Positions 1-8,416 are shown, counted from the stretch's first letter. The stretch is 64,000 nt of DNA from Pseudomonas sp. ICMP 561 (GCF_002699985.1 NZ_LKBT01000016.1:379-64378), one strand, 5' to 3'. Made by a program: numbers and translations. Notes: generated from the sequence alone by a model not told the origin.

Positions 1-54
1 GTTACCCCAACAACGGATATGTACACATAGATGATTGCGTGCAGACAACGCCGA

Positions 55-714
55 TCAATCATCCAGACTGATAATCCCTTCCCGCACACAAAACAGAACC
101 AGCCCGGCCACGTCATGAATCTGCAAGCGCTTCATGACCTGGGCCCGATGGGTCTCCACCGTCTTGATACTCAAACCCAACCCACCGGCAATTTCCCGCG
201 TCGACTTGCCTCGCACGATCAGACGCAGAATCTCCAGCTGCCGGGCCGTCAGATTATGGTTTTGCGGCGGTTCGTTCTTTCTCGCCTGAACCCCGATCAA
301 CGCCTGATTGATCACCGTATGGGCAATCGCCGGACTCAGATAACGTTCACCACTGCTCAACGCCAGTAACGCCTGCTCCAGCTCAGTCGCTGCCGCGTCC
401 TTGAGCAAATAGCCATGGGCACCCGCTTCCAGCGCTCGCATGATCCGCGTCGGGTCGCTGTGCATGGACAGGATCAGCACCTTACTGTCCGGCAAGATAC
501 CCCTTAGCTCTTTCAGAGCATCGAGGCCGTCGACATCCTTCATGGAGATATCCAGCAGGATGATGTCGGGGTTCAACTCGGTAGCCAGCGCACTCAATTG
601 CGCGCCGTCGCAGGCTTCGCCAATCACTGAGTAGCCTGGAATGTCGGCGACCAGAGCGCGAACGCCAGCCCTGATCAGTGAGTGATCATCAATCAACAGC
701 AATGTGCAGGTCAT
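55..714 (-). CDS. NarL/FixJ-family response regulator
   Basis: A 219-residue two-domain response regulator. Residues 1-120 form a receiver domain with the acidic pocket Asp9/Asp10, the phosphoacceptor Asp55 (in LLDISM) and the conserved Lys105 (in YLLKDA). Residues about 150-215 form a LuxR-type helix-turn-helix with LTARQLEILRLIVRGKSTREIA and SIKTVETHRAQVMKRL. It should bind DNA when phosphorylated by the histidine kinase encoded just upstream, whose stop codon overlaps this start codon (ATGA, 711-714), so the two are translationally coupled. Target genes cannot be told from the sequence. The family assignment is firm; the signal sensed is unknown. Confidence 0.93.
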   Translation of the reverse strand: MTCTLLLIDDHSLIRAGVRALVADIPGYSVIGEACDGAQLSALATELNPDIILLDISMKDVDGLDALKELRGILPDSKVLILSMHSDPTRIMRALEAGAHGYLLKDAAATELEQALLALSSGERYLSPAIAHTVINQALIGVQARKNEPPQNHNLTARQLEILRLIVRGKSTREIAGGLGLSIKTVETHRAQVMKRLQIHDVAGLVLFCVREGIISLDD

Positions 715-1604
715 CTGGCCTTCTTGTCTATGTTTGCTCGTTCATGAGCGCGCGGAACCCAAGGCAACAGCACATCGATACGCGTACCCTCGCCGGGTTC
801 GCTGCGTATCGTCCATGTACCGTTGAGAAGAGCCACCCGTTCGGCCATGCCGGACATGCCTCGCTGCCCCTCACGCGCCGGGTCCGTGGCGGGTGAAAAG
901 CCGACTCCGTCGTCGCTGATGTGCAGCTCCAGACCCTGTGGCAGGCGGCGCAGGCGAACCAGCAGATTGCTTGCGTGGGCGTGGCGCAACATATTGGTGA
1001 CCGCTTCCTGGGTGATGCGAAACGCAGTAACCGTCATCTCTTCCGGGATGCCGGACAGTTGCTGTTTGCACTCCAGGCTCCAGCGCACCTGACTGTCCGC
1101 CAGGGTGCGCAGCAGATGCCCGCGAAGACTGGCTTCCAGTCCCAGACTGGTCAGCTGGCGAGGGTGCAGGATGGCTGATACGTCGCGAACCTTCGCCAGG
1201 GTTTCGTCCAGGGTGTTGTTGAGTTGCGCGCTGTGTTCGAGCAGTTCGGCAGGCAGACGGCGGCGTAGCCATTCCGATTGCATCTTTGCGGCAGTGAGCA
1301 TCTGTCCAATGTCGTCATGCAGCTCGCGGCTCAGGCGATGCCGTTCTGTTTCCTGAACCTGCAGCATGTGGTCGGCCAGTTCCTGCGGCTGGAATCGAAT
1401 TGACCGGCCATAGCGCAACTGCGCCTGCCAGACGCTGGCAAAGGTCGCGAGATTAAGCAGCAACAGGGCGACAGGGAAATCGTCCGAGGTCAGATACAGC
1501 GCGCTATTACCGATTGCTGCACCGATGCACAGAACGGCATTCAGCCAGAGAATGCTTCTGTTACCTGGCAGCCGATATCTGGAAATACTGGTAGGGGCGT
1601 GCAT
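711..1604 (-). CDS. NarX/UhpB-type sensor histidine kinase
   Basis: A 297-residue membrane histidine kinase of the HisKA_3 class. Two hydrophobic segments (about 18-38 and 43-60) lie at the N terminus with almost no periplasmic loop between them, so the signal may be sensed in the membrane or by a partner. The dimerisation/phosphoacceptor motif ETERHRLSRELHDDIGQM places the phosphorylated His at residue 96. The ATPase domain shows the HISDDGVGF and GQRGMSGMAERV boxes. There is no PAS, HAMP or large sensor domain. It overlaps the downstream response regulator by 4 bases and is its evident partner. The stimulus is not predictable. Confidence 0.9.
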   Translation of the reverse strand: MHAPTSISRYRLPGNRSILWLNAVLCIGAAIGNSALYLTSDDFPVALLLLNLATFASVWQAQLRYGRSIRFQPQELADHMLQVQETERHRLSRELHDDIGQMLTAAKMQSEWLRRRLPAELLEHSAQLNNTLDETLAKVRDVSAILHPRQLTSLGLEASLRGHLLRTLADSQVRWSLECKQQLSGIPEEMTVTAFRITQEAVTNMLRHAHASNLLVRLRRLPQGLELHISDDGVGFSPATDPAREGQRGMSGMAERVALLNGTWTIRSEPGEGTRIDVLLPWVPRAHERANIDKKAR

Positions 1605-1973
1605 AGCGATGGAGCCATCGGGTGGTCACTGCGGAACAACCTGCCATTGAGGATGCCAGGTCAATGTCGGGCATGTCGTTTATCGTTGACTGCCTTGATC
1701 ACTTATTTTTGTCTCGTCTTGCAGATTTGATCGCACATCCTGTGTCGTCATCATTGTGGCAATAATGCTTGGGGTCGTGATCTTACCTCAATGTTCAAAG
1801 TTTGAACGAGCTGCCTGACGTTACACCGGATAGTTGGCAAGGCTGACAGGCTTATCGTGTCCATGTCCACGAACAGCTCGGGAATACCGTGTTCATAACG
1901 CAGTGGGGAGGCTTTTTGTGGGGTGGGCGTGCTTTAACTCGTGATACACCGGCGCATTGGGGCCAGTCAAAGG
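1605..1973. other. intergenic region with one perfect palindrome
   Basis: No convincing gene. The region lies upstream of the histidine kinase gene (minus strand) and downstream of the small minus-strand gene at 1974-2411. Its one clear structure is the palindrome at 1793-1807, listed separately. Confidence 0.5.
1793..1807. promoter_or_regulatory. perfect 15-bp palindrome, possible operator
   Basis: GTTCAAA-G-TTTGAAC is a perfect 7+1+7 inverted repeat about 190 bases upstream of the histidine kinase start. Its size suits a dimeric helix-turn-helix protein. No specific regulator can be assigned. Confidence 0.35.
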
Positions 1974-2411
1974 TCATGACCGCAGTTGTTCCTGAACCGG
2001 TTTGGAGACTTCCTGTCCACAGGTATAAGCAAGCTGCCCCAACAATTCTTTTTGCTCGGTGTCATCCAGCAGCAATTGCCCGGTATGGGGATCAATCAAC
2101 TCGAGTTGCCAGGCCAGAAGGGTCAGGCAGTTTTCAAGCGTCTGAAGGGCTTCGTCAGTCAGGCGCAGATTCGGATAATCGATACTCAGCATGCAGCGTA
2201 ACTGACGAGCGAAATCGGCAGTGCTCGGGATCAGCGCGTTATCAGCGGTTTCCGACAGCTTGAACAGGGTGCCAAGCAGGCACTCCACGGCGTCCTGATC
2301 ATTGCTGATCATTTCCAGGTGCGCGAGGCATTCCTGGCAGGTGCCCAGCAGCAATTGGGATTCATCAAAGAAATCGGGGTGGGCCTGTTGCCACTCTTTA
2401 CCGTTCAGCAT
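1974..2411 (-). CDS. small acidic helical protein, possibly a degenerate phosphotransfer (Hpt-like) domain
   Basis: A 145-residue protein that I do not recognise. The ATG at 2411 is chosen because GGAG sits 6 bases upstream; an in-frame ATG at 2423 would add four residues. The sequence is acidic and leucine-rich, probably all-helical, with no signal peptide or membrane segment. Residues 43-75 (ECLLGTLFKLSETADNALIP onward to ARQLRCML) resemble the helix of Hpt domains that normally carries HTLKGSA, but no His is at the expected place. That would make it a decoy or structural relative; the resemblance is by eye only. Neighbours are a two-component pair and a cheV gene, which fits a signalling role without proving it. 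Confidence 0.55.
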   Translation of the reverse strand: MLNGKEWQQAHPDFFDESQLLLGTCQECLAHLEMISNDQDAVECLLGTLFKLSETADNALIPSTADFARQLRCMLSIDYPNLRLTDEALQTLENCLTLLAWQLELIDPHTGQLLLDDTEQKELLGQLAYTCGQEVSKPVQEQLRS

Positions 2412-2728
2412 GGGTATCTCCATAGATCATGGATCGCTCCAGTGTAGTACCCGGCGCGCACTGCGGAACGTTAATGTGGATGTGAAGTGAAAGTCTGTAG
2501 GCCGCTTCCGAATGTTTCGAAATGGAAGGCTGTGTGACGAATATTCCGGTTGGATGGAGGGTGGTGAGACCGGCGGATAGAGCGGGCGCGGCGATACATT
2601 CACCACTTGCGGCGAATCGGGACGGCAGGTTTTTTGGGGTGGGCCGCGACGCAACCAAGACCTCAACTCCATTCCAAATATGAGAATGGTGTCACATTAA
2701 TGGCTAAGCCGAGAGGCGCAAATCAGGT

Positions 2729-2764
2729 CGCCCCTGAGGGCTTCTAGGGTTTTCCCTTAGGGCG
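2729..2764. repeat. imperfect inverted repeat (hairpin)
   Basis: CGCCCCTGAGGG and CCCTTAGGGCG flank a 13-base loop. The stem has one bulge and one G-T pair. There is no clear T-run on either side, so it is not a classical terminator; it could be an attenuator or a protein site ahead of cheV. Confidence 0.35.
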
Positions 2765-2857
2765 TAGAGCGATCGTCGCCTGCAGAAGAGGCGATGAAGG
2801 GCTGTTACTGGTCGGAATGAGCATCTGTCATTCGCCGATGAGTAAAGCATGATGTTA

Positions 2858-2871
2858 AATTGATATCAATT
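2858..2871. promoter_or_regulatory. perfect palindrome AATTGATATCAATT upstream of cheV
   Basis: A 14-bp perfect palindrome about 94 bases before the cheV ATG, in an A+T-rich stretch that probably contains the promoter. It could be an operator; no regulator is assignable. Confidence 0.35.
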
Positions 2872-2964
2872 GTGTATTTAACCTTTCATCGCCTTTAAGT
2901 CCCGCTGTTTTCAGCCGATAACAACTTCGCAGACTCACTGTGACCCACGCTTCAGGAGCAAGAA

Positions 2965-3894
2965 ATGGCTGGTATTCTCGACTCAGTAGATCAACGCACA
3001 CAACTGGTGGGCGAGAACCGCCTTGAAATTCTCATGTTTCGCCTGGCGGGTCGGCAGCTGTTTGCGATCAACGTTTTCAAGGTTCAGGAAGTTCTGCAAC
3101 TGCCTAAACTGACGCTGATGCCGCAACGTCACTCGTTTGTGTGCGGTGTGGTCAACCTGCGCGGCCAGACCTTGCCGGTGATTGACTTGTCCCAGGCCAT
3201 CGGGATGAAGCCGCTGGTACCGGGGCCGAACAGCACCATTATCGTGACTGAATACAACCGCTCGGTTCAGGCTTTTCTGGTGGGTGGCGTTGACCGCATT
3301 GTCAACATGAACTGGGATGCCATCATGCCGCCGCCTGCCAGCGCTGGCCGTCAGCATTACCTGACCGCGATCAGTAAAGTCGACGATCAACTGGTTGAAG
3401 TCATCGACGTGGAAAAAGTCCTCGCCGAAATCGTGCCGTACAACGCCAAAGTGTCGAGTGAGAAACTCGAGGACCCTGTGCTTGCCGCTGCGGTAGGTCG
3501 CGAAATCCTGTTGGTGGATGACTCTAAGGTTGCACTCAGCCAATTGCGTGACACCCTGTCCCAATTGGGGCTGAAGCTGCATGTGGCCAGCGACGGTCTT
3601 AAAGCATTGAACATGCTCAAGGCCTGGGCCGACAGCGGTGAGGTCATGACCGAGAAGCTGTTGATGGTGTTTACCGACGCGGAAATGCCGGAAATGGATG
3701 GTTACCGCCTGACCACTGAAATTCGTAACGATCCACGGCTGCGCGAATTGTATGTGGTGTTGCATACCTCGCTGTCCGGCAGCTTCAACGAATCCATGGT
3801 GAAGAAAGTGGGTTGCGACAACTTCCTCTCCAAGTTCCAGCCCGACAAACTGGTGGACGTGGTTCGTGAACGTTTGATCATGGTTCAGGGTTGA
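2965..3894 (+). CDS. cheV: CheV-type chemotaxis coupling protein (CheW + receiver)
   Basis: A 309-residue cytoplasmic adaptor with a CheW-like domain (about residues 18-160) joined to a receiver domain (about 178-305). CheW features include LMFRLAGRQLFAINVFKVQE and the CGVVNLRGQTLPVIDL strand. The receiver has the acidic pair in ILLVDDSK, the phosphoacceptor Asp238 in MVFTDAEMPEMDGYRLT and a conserved Ser/Thr and Lys toward the end (LHTSLSG, FLSKF). CheV proteins link chemoreceptors to CheA and may act as a phosphate sink or adaptation device. AGGAGCAAGAA gives a good ribosome-binding site. The gene stands alone, away from any che cluster, as is usual for extra CheV copies in pseudomonads. 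Confidence 0.93.
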   Translation: MAGILDSVDQRTQLVGENRLEILMFRLAGRQLFAINVFKVQEVLQLPKLTLMPQRHSFVCGVVNLRGQTLPVIDLSQAIGMKPLVPGPNSTIIVTEYNRSVQAFLVGGVDRIVNMNWDAIMPPPASAGRQHYLTAISKVDDQLVEVIDVEKVLAEIVPYNAKVSSEKLEDPVLAAAVGREILLVDDSKVALSQLRDTLSQLGLKLHVASDGLKALNMLKAWADSGEVMTEKLLMVFTDAEMPEMDGYRLTTEIRNDPRLRELYVVLHTSLSGSFNESMVKKVGCDNFLSKFQPDKLVDVVRERLIMVQG

Positions 3895-4067
3895 TCGCAA
3901 CCAGGAACTGATCGCAGCCCAGGGCTTGACCGGCCCCAGCGAGCGAGAAGCCAGGCGCAGCATGGATCTGCGCGCTGGCTCGCATTGTCATGTCTCGCAA
4001 CAGACAAGTTCGTATAAGCTTGTGGCCTTCATGATTCCGGCGATTTCAGCCGAACAAGGACCAGGCC

Positions 4068-4877
4068 ATGTTGCATCTCAGCGCGCTCTACCGTTTCCCC
4101 CTTAAATCCTGCAAGGCTGAAGTCCTTCAGCAGGCGTCCTTTGACGAGTTGGGGATGACCGGGGATCGACGCTGGATGTTGGTGGACGAAGCCAGCGGGC
4201 GCTTTCTGACCCAGCGCGCCTTGCCGCACATGTCTCAGCTTTCTGCGCTGTTGAACGAAGACGGTGGTGTAATCCTCCAGGCACCGGGCTTTACGGCGCT
4301 GGATATTCCTGTCCCGCAAAATATCGAACAGTCTCTGCGCGGCGTTACTGTGTGGCGCGACACGTTGCGCGTGCCGGATGCCGGTGACGAAGCCGCTCGC
4401 TGGGTCAGCGATTTCATCGGCAAACCGACCCGCATGGTGTATGTACCGGCTGACCGCGCCCGGATGTTGCCCGGCGGTCTTGGTGTCGACGAAAAGCGCG
4501 TCGGGTTTGCCGACGGTTTCCCGCTGTTGCTGATCGGTCAGGCATCTCTTGATGATCTGTCAGCGAAGATTGGTCGTCCGCAGGAAATGCTGCGCTTTCG
4601 GCCAAATCTGGTGGTGGAGGGCGCTGAGGCGTTTGCGGAAGATGGATGGAAGCGCATTCGTATCGGCGATATCGAATTTCGCCTGCTCAAAGGGTGCACG
4701 CGCTGCATCCTCACCACCATCGATCCTGCCACCGGCGAGCGCAACGCCGATCGCGAACCATTGACCACCCTGAAAACCTATCGTGAGCGCGAGGGGGATG
4801 TCTGGTTCGGGCAGAATATGGTCAATGACGGGCCGGGTATCCTTGAAGTCGGTATGCCGGTGACCGTGTTGGAGTGA
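4068..4877 (+). CDS. MOSC-domain protein (YcbX/mARC-like)
   Basis: A 269-residue protein with an N-terminal beta-barrel MOSC_N domain (starting LSALYRFPLKSC) and a C-terminal MOSC domain. The motif GCTRCILTTIDPATGERN near residues 215-232 contains the conserved Cys expected to bind the molybdenum cofactor in this family, followed by EPLTTLKTYR. E. coli YcbX, which reduces N-hydroxylated compounds, has an extra ferredoxin domain at the C terminus; this protein ends right after MOSC, so it would need a separate electron donor. The exact substrate is unknown. It stands as its own unit, 56 bases before the dehydrogenase gene on the same strand, and the two could be co-transcribed. Confidence 0.85.
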   Translation: MLHLSALYRFPLKSCKAEVLQQASFDELGMTGDRRWMLVDEASGRFLTQRALPHMSQLSALLNEDGGVILQAPGFTALDIPVPQNIEQSLRGVTVWRDTLRVPDAGDEAARWVSDFIGKPTRMVYVPADRARMLPGGLGVDEKRVGFADGFPLLLIGQASLDDLSAKIGRPQEMLRFRPNLVVEGAEAFAEDGWKRIRIGDIEFRLLKGCTRCILTTIDPATGERNADREPLTTLKTYREREGDVWFGQNMVNDGPGILEVGMPVTVLE

Positions 4878-4933
4878 CGCTCTGACTCGGGTTACTGTCC
4901 ATTTTTTTTCCTTGGTTTGTTTCGGAGCCTTGC

Positions 4934-5869
4934 ATGACAACCACAGTTCTGGTGCTGGTCGAGAGCGTCAACGAGTACCTGCCCATCCTTGAAAACAATG
5001 GTTATCGGCTGATTCTGGCGCCAACTCCGGCAACGCGTGCCGAAGCCATTGCCACGCGCAGTGAGGAAATCACCGTAGTGCTGACCCGAGGGCCGCTGGG
5101 GCTTTACGCGGATGAAATTGCAGCGCTGCCGCATTTGCAAATCATCTGCGTGCTGGGTGCGGGTTATGAACACGTTGACCTTCCTGCGTCGCAAGCGCGG
5201 GGTATTACGGTCACTAACGGCGCTGGTGTAAATGCACCGACGGTGGCCGATCATGCGATGTCGTTGCTGTTGTCCATCGTGCGGGATATCCCGCAGGCGG
5301 ACGCATCGGTGCGCCGCGGTGAGTGGCGCAAGGTCACGCGCCCCTCGTTCGAGGGCAAGCGCCTGGGCATTCTCGGCCTTGGCGCGGTCGGCCTGGCCAT
5401 CGCCCGGCGTGCAGCGGGTTTTGGCATGGTCGTGAGTTATCACAATCGCAAGCAGCGCACCGATGTGGATTTTGACTATTGCGCAACGCCGCTTGAACTG
5501 GCCAATGTTTCCGACTTTTTGATTATCGCTACGCCGGGTGGTGGCGGAACTCATCATTTGATCGATGCACAGGCACTTGATGCGCTAGGCCCCCACGGTT
5601 TTGTGGTCAACATTGCCCGTGCCAGCGTGATTGATACTGCTGCTTTGGTTGATGCCCTGCAGCAGCGGCGAATTGCCGGTGCGGCGCTGGATGTCTTTGA
5701 CGATGAGCCTCGGGTTCCGGATGCGTTGAAGCGCCTCGACAACGTGGTGCTGACGCCGCATGTGGGCGGCTTGTCGCCGGAGGCTTCTGAAGCAACGGTG
5801 CAGATGGTGGCGGATAACCTGCAGGCGTTTTTTGCGGGTAAACCGGTGTTGACGCCGGTGCGTGGTTGA
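4934..5869 (+). CDS. D-isomer-specific 2-hydroxyacid dehydrogenase
   Basis: A 311-residue dehydrogenase of the D-2-hydroxyacid family (glyoxylate/hydroxypyruvate reductase-like). The nucleotide-binding Rossmann motif GLGAVG is at 148-153, and the catalytic triad is Arg229 (NIARASVID), Glu258 (DDEPRVPD) and His276 (LTPHVGG). The segment after the second strand, SYHNRKQR, is basic rather than acidic, which in this family favours NADP(H) over NAD(H); that is inference. Length and motifs match a complete enzyme that reduces short 2-oxoacids. The substrate cannot be fixed from sequence alone. RBS-like GGAG lies upstream of the ATG. Confidence 0.88.
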   Translation: MTTTVLVLVESVNEYLPILENNGYRLILAPTPATRAEAIATRSEEITVVLTRGPLGLYADEIAALPHLQIICVLGAGYEHVDLPASQARGITVTNGAGVNAPTVADHAMSLLLSIVRDIPQADASVRRGEWRKVTRPSFEGKRLGILGLGAVGLAIARRAAGFGMVVSYHNRKQRTDVDFDYCATPLELANVSDFLIIATPGGGGTHHLIDAQALDALGPHGFVVNIARASVIDTAALVDALQQRRIAGAALDVFDDEPRVPDALKRLDNVVLTPHVGGLSPEASEATVQMVADNLQAFFAGKPVLTPVRG

Positions 5870-6103
5870 CCGGAAAGCATTGATGGGCGTCTTCAACCAA
5901 TAAACGCAGGCCGCACCATGAAGCATGATGTGGCCTGGAGGCGCTGATACACACGTCAAAGAAAGCTTTATAGCAAAGCGAATTAAACGGCAATTGATTA
6001 ACGCTACGATGTTTCCAAAACTGTCATTTCTGACAGTTTTCCGGTTGAGTAGACGGTATTAGACTCAAAACTTGTTAGTGCACGATTAACAAGGAGAATC
6101 GTG

Positions 6104-6793
6104 ATGGCTACTATAATTAACGAGTTGTCGTTCAGGGCCACCGTGCGGCTTTACCATAAAAACAGAACCGCTTATTTTGATTTCTCAAAAATCACGTCCA
6201 GTTTAGGCTCGTCTGACGCCGCGGCCATACCTGACTACGATTTGCAAGCAATGGCGCGACAGGTTTACTTTCAGGGCACTGAAGAACAAAGATACCTGAG
6301 TGCGACCACGATGCCTCGAGGGGGCACAGCCGCAACCCCTCGTCAGCAATTCTGGTTCATTTGTCGCCAGTTTGACGACGGACACACCAGCTATCAGATT
6401 AAAGCTCAACATGACATGTTTATTGATTTTAAAGGTTTGTTTAATGATCTTGTCACCGAGAAACGATCGCAATACAGCTCGCTGACCATGAGTCAGCAGT
6501 CCATTGATTATTATGTCGCTCCTTCCGGTAGTTCATCTGTCGAATGGAAGATCCTGTGCGATGGGCGCGCGCTGACTTCAAGTGTTTTAAAAACGGGTGT
6601 GATGGACAATATGTCGATCATTGCGCCCAATGGGAACACTGTAGGGATCAATAACTCGGTGACGTTCGGTCAGGATTGGTGGGCCTATGTTTCTTGCTGC
6701 AAGCTCAAAGAGCCACTTATCAGTGATCAAAAAGTCATCGTTCCGTTGACGCTGGATATCCTCGAAACCAATATCGGAGACCCTGTCGCCTGA
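6104..6793 (+). CDS. unrecognised protein in an A+T-richer island
   Basis: A 229-residue protein I do not recognise. Start chosen at ATG 6104, 7 bases after AAGGAG (6091-6096); a GTG at 6101 is less well placed. No signal peptide or membrane span is visible. The sequence is rich in aromatic and polar residues with alternating hydrophobic patterns, suggesting a beta-rich soluble fold; notable stretches are FWFICRQFDDGHTSYQIK, NGNTVGINNSVTFGQDWW and a vicinal Cys pair in YVSCCKL. Codons are A/T-richer than in the surrounding genes (many AAA, ATT, TTA, GAT), and the gene has no functional partner next to it. This points to recent acquisition. Function unknown. Confidence 0.7.
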   Translation: MATIINELSFRATVRLYHKNRTAYFDFSKITSSLGSSDAAAIPDYDLQAMARQVYFQGTEEQRYLSATTMPRGGTAATPRQQFWFICRQFDDGHTSYQIKAQHDMFIDFKGLFNDLVTEKRSQYSSLTMSQQSIDYYVAPSGSSSVEWKILCDGRALTSSVLKTGVMDNMSIIAPNGNTVGINNSVTFGQDWWAYVSCCKLKEPLISDQKVIVPLTLDILETNIGDPVA

Positions 6794-7042
6794 AAGGACT
6801 AGCGCAGTAGTTTTACACCGTCTGCGTGGGGAGCGGCTCTAGCCGGGAAGAGGCCAGAACAATCAATGAATCTTTGTCTGGCGAACGGCAGCCTTACCGA
6901 CTAACGCCGTTGCCGCGGTGTAGATTGCGACGGAGGCATGTCCTGGGCCGCCTCTTCTTTCTCGTTGACCTGCGCTAATCACTTTTTTAAATCCCCTCAG
7001 CAGGCTATCGTCCTGTCCCATGTGCAGAGGAGGATCGTCAGG

Positions 7043-7609
7043 ATGCTGAGCCGTCTGTTAGGACGCGTTTTGCGCGGCCGCGGAGCCACTGAAAACAAAC
7101 TGATCTGGAACCACAAAGCTGTGTCGTTTTCGCCGGTGGTCATCGACGTGCGCAGCCCTGCGTTTGCTTCAATGGCGCAGATTCCGCTGTCCCATGTTGG
7201 TTCGGCCAAGGGCGGTAATCTGTCGCCACCGCTGGTGTGGGAAGGACTGCCGACCGGCACAAAAGAACTGGTGCTGATCATTGAAGATGCCGATGCGCCG
7301 ATACCCTTTGCGTTCGTGCATGCGATTGCCGTCGGCATTTCGCCGCAACTCAACGGTCTGCCTGTCGGAGCTTTGAGCAGCGCTTCCCGCGGCCTGCTGA
7401 CCTTGGGGCGTAACACGTTTGGCGGTGCGACCTACATCGGGCCGCAGCCTCTGGTCGGGCATGGCCCGCATCGATACAGCTTTCAGTTGCTGGCACTGGA
7501 TCGACAGTTGGATTTCGACGGTCCACCCAATCGTAATCAGTTGCTCAAAGCCATCGACGGCGCAGTCATTGGCCGTGGACGGCTGGACGGGATTCATGAG
7601 CGTGCCTGA
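7043..7609 (+). CDS. YbhB/YbcL-type phosphatidylethanolamine-binding-like protein
   Basis: A 188-residue member of the bacterial Raf-kinase-inhibitor-like (PEBP) family. Start at ATG 7043 is preferred, with AGAGGAGG upstream; an earlier frame start at 6938 has no such support. Family signatures are FASMAQIPLSHVG, GGNLSPPLVWEGLPTGTKELVLIIEDADAP, PFAFVHAIAVGI and the late YIGPQPLVGHGPHRYSFQLLALD. These build the ligand pocket with its conserved Asp and His residues. Bacterial members are cytoplasmic or periplasmic and their physiological role is unclear. No signal peptide is evident. It precedes a marR-type gene on the same strand by about 100 bases. Confidence 0.86.
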   Translation: MLSRLLGRVLRGRGATENKLIWNHKAVSFSPVVIDVRSPAFASMAQIPLSHVGSAKGGNLSPPLVWEGLPTGTKELVLIIEDADAPIPFAFVHAIAVGISPQLNGLPVGALSSASRGLLTLGRNTFGGATYIGPQPLVGHGPHRYSFQLLALDRQLDFDGPPNRNQLLKAIDGAVIGRGRLDGIHERA

Positions 7610-7708
7610 TGCCTCGCACGCGTCGGTCGTCGCTGTCGCTGTGCACGGAGATATGCCAGCATTGCCCACTGACAGCTCTTTGATTGACGTATTTCTGCGG
7701 GAAACTAT

Positions 7709-8203
7709 ATGAGCCAGAGTCAGACCCCGGTCGTTGCGTTGCAGATCCCCGACAGCCTGCGGATTGCACCGCGCGTGCTGTGTCATGCAACCAGCCTGCG
7801 CAAGGCGACCCGGCGTATTTCCCAACTGTACGACGCGGTTCTGGCGCCTTGTGGCCTGCGTTCTACGCAGCGTTCGATTCTGATCCAGGTTGCGCGCAAT
7901 CAGGCACCGGCAGTGACCGAGCTGGCGGCAATTCTGGTGATCGATCGTTCGGCGCTGGCGCAAAACCTCAAGCCACTGGAGCGTGAGGGCCTTATCTCCG
8001 TAGGTATCGATCCGGAAGACAAGCGCAGCCGACGCGTGCGCCTGACTCAGGCCGGCGTGGACAAACTGCTGGAGTCTCAGGCGTTATGGGAACAGGCTCA
8101 GCAGTGCTTCGAAAAGTCACTGGGGCAGCAGCAGGCCTGTGAGTTGCGCGAGCTGTTGGCAAAAGTCGCCGCCCTGGATTACGGCGACGGTTGTTCAGCC
8201 TGA
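7709..8203 (+). CDS. MarR-family transcriptional regulator
   Basis: A 164-residue winged-helix regulator. The N-terminal part (LRIAPRVLCHATSLRKATRR) contributes to dimerisation. The DNA-binding core reads QRSILIQVARNQAPAVTELAAILVIDRSALAQNLKPLEREGLI, followed by the wing DPEDKRSRRVRLTQAG (residues about 105-120), the classic DxRxxR-type motif. It probably represses a nearby gene and is released by a small ligand. The upstream PEBP-like gene is on the same strand and is the nearest candidate target, but no palindromic operator could be pinned down. A REP element follows the gene. Confidence 0.88.
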   Translation: MSQSQTPVVALQIPDSLRIAPRVLCHATSLRKATRRISQLYDAVLAPCGLRSTQRSILIQVARNQAPAVTELAAILVIDRSALAQNLKPLEREGLISVGIDPEDKRSRRVRLTQAGVDKLLESQALWEQAQQCFEKSLGQQQACELRELLAKVAALDYGDGCSA

Positions 8204-8240
8204 ATGTCTGAACTCAAATGTCTTACGCAAACACAACACC

Positions 8241-8350
8241 TGTAGGAGCTGCCGAAGGCTGCGATGGCGGTCTCCCTGATACACCCCATCGCCTGCATCG
8301 CGGGCAAGCCCGGCTCCCACATAGACCCGGGCTTGCTTCGCGACAGCGCA
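8241..8350. repeat. REP/REPIN-like element (mixed halves)
   Basis: Begins TGTAGGAGCTGCC and continues GAAGGCTGCGA (8241-8264), then carries a mate of the other subtype, GGGCAAGCCCGGCTCCCACA, in inverted orientation (to 8321), and a further GGGCTTGCTTCGCGA. Sits between the marR-type gene and the AtoE-type gene, which converge here. Confidence 0.75.
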
Positions 8351-8416
8351 GTGTCAGGGACGCAAGGCGATCTTCTGCAGAAAATGCTCCCCCAATTCAA
8401 ACGCCTGTAAATAGGT

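Larger units (their letters stand above)
2424..2964. other. intergenic region upstream of cheV
   Basis: No supportable gene; the short open frames here have no ribosome-binding sites or family features. It holds an imperfect hairpin at 2729-2764 and a 14-bp perfect palindrome at 2858-2871 and should contain the cheV promoter. Confidence 0.5.

Noticed and set aside
2398..2658. An 86-codon minus-strand frame before cheV
   Set aside because: It overlaps the start of the small acidic gene and has no supporting start signal.
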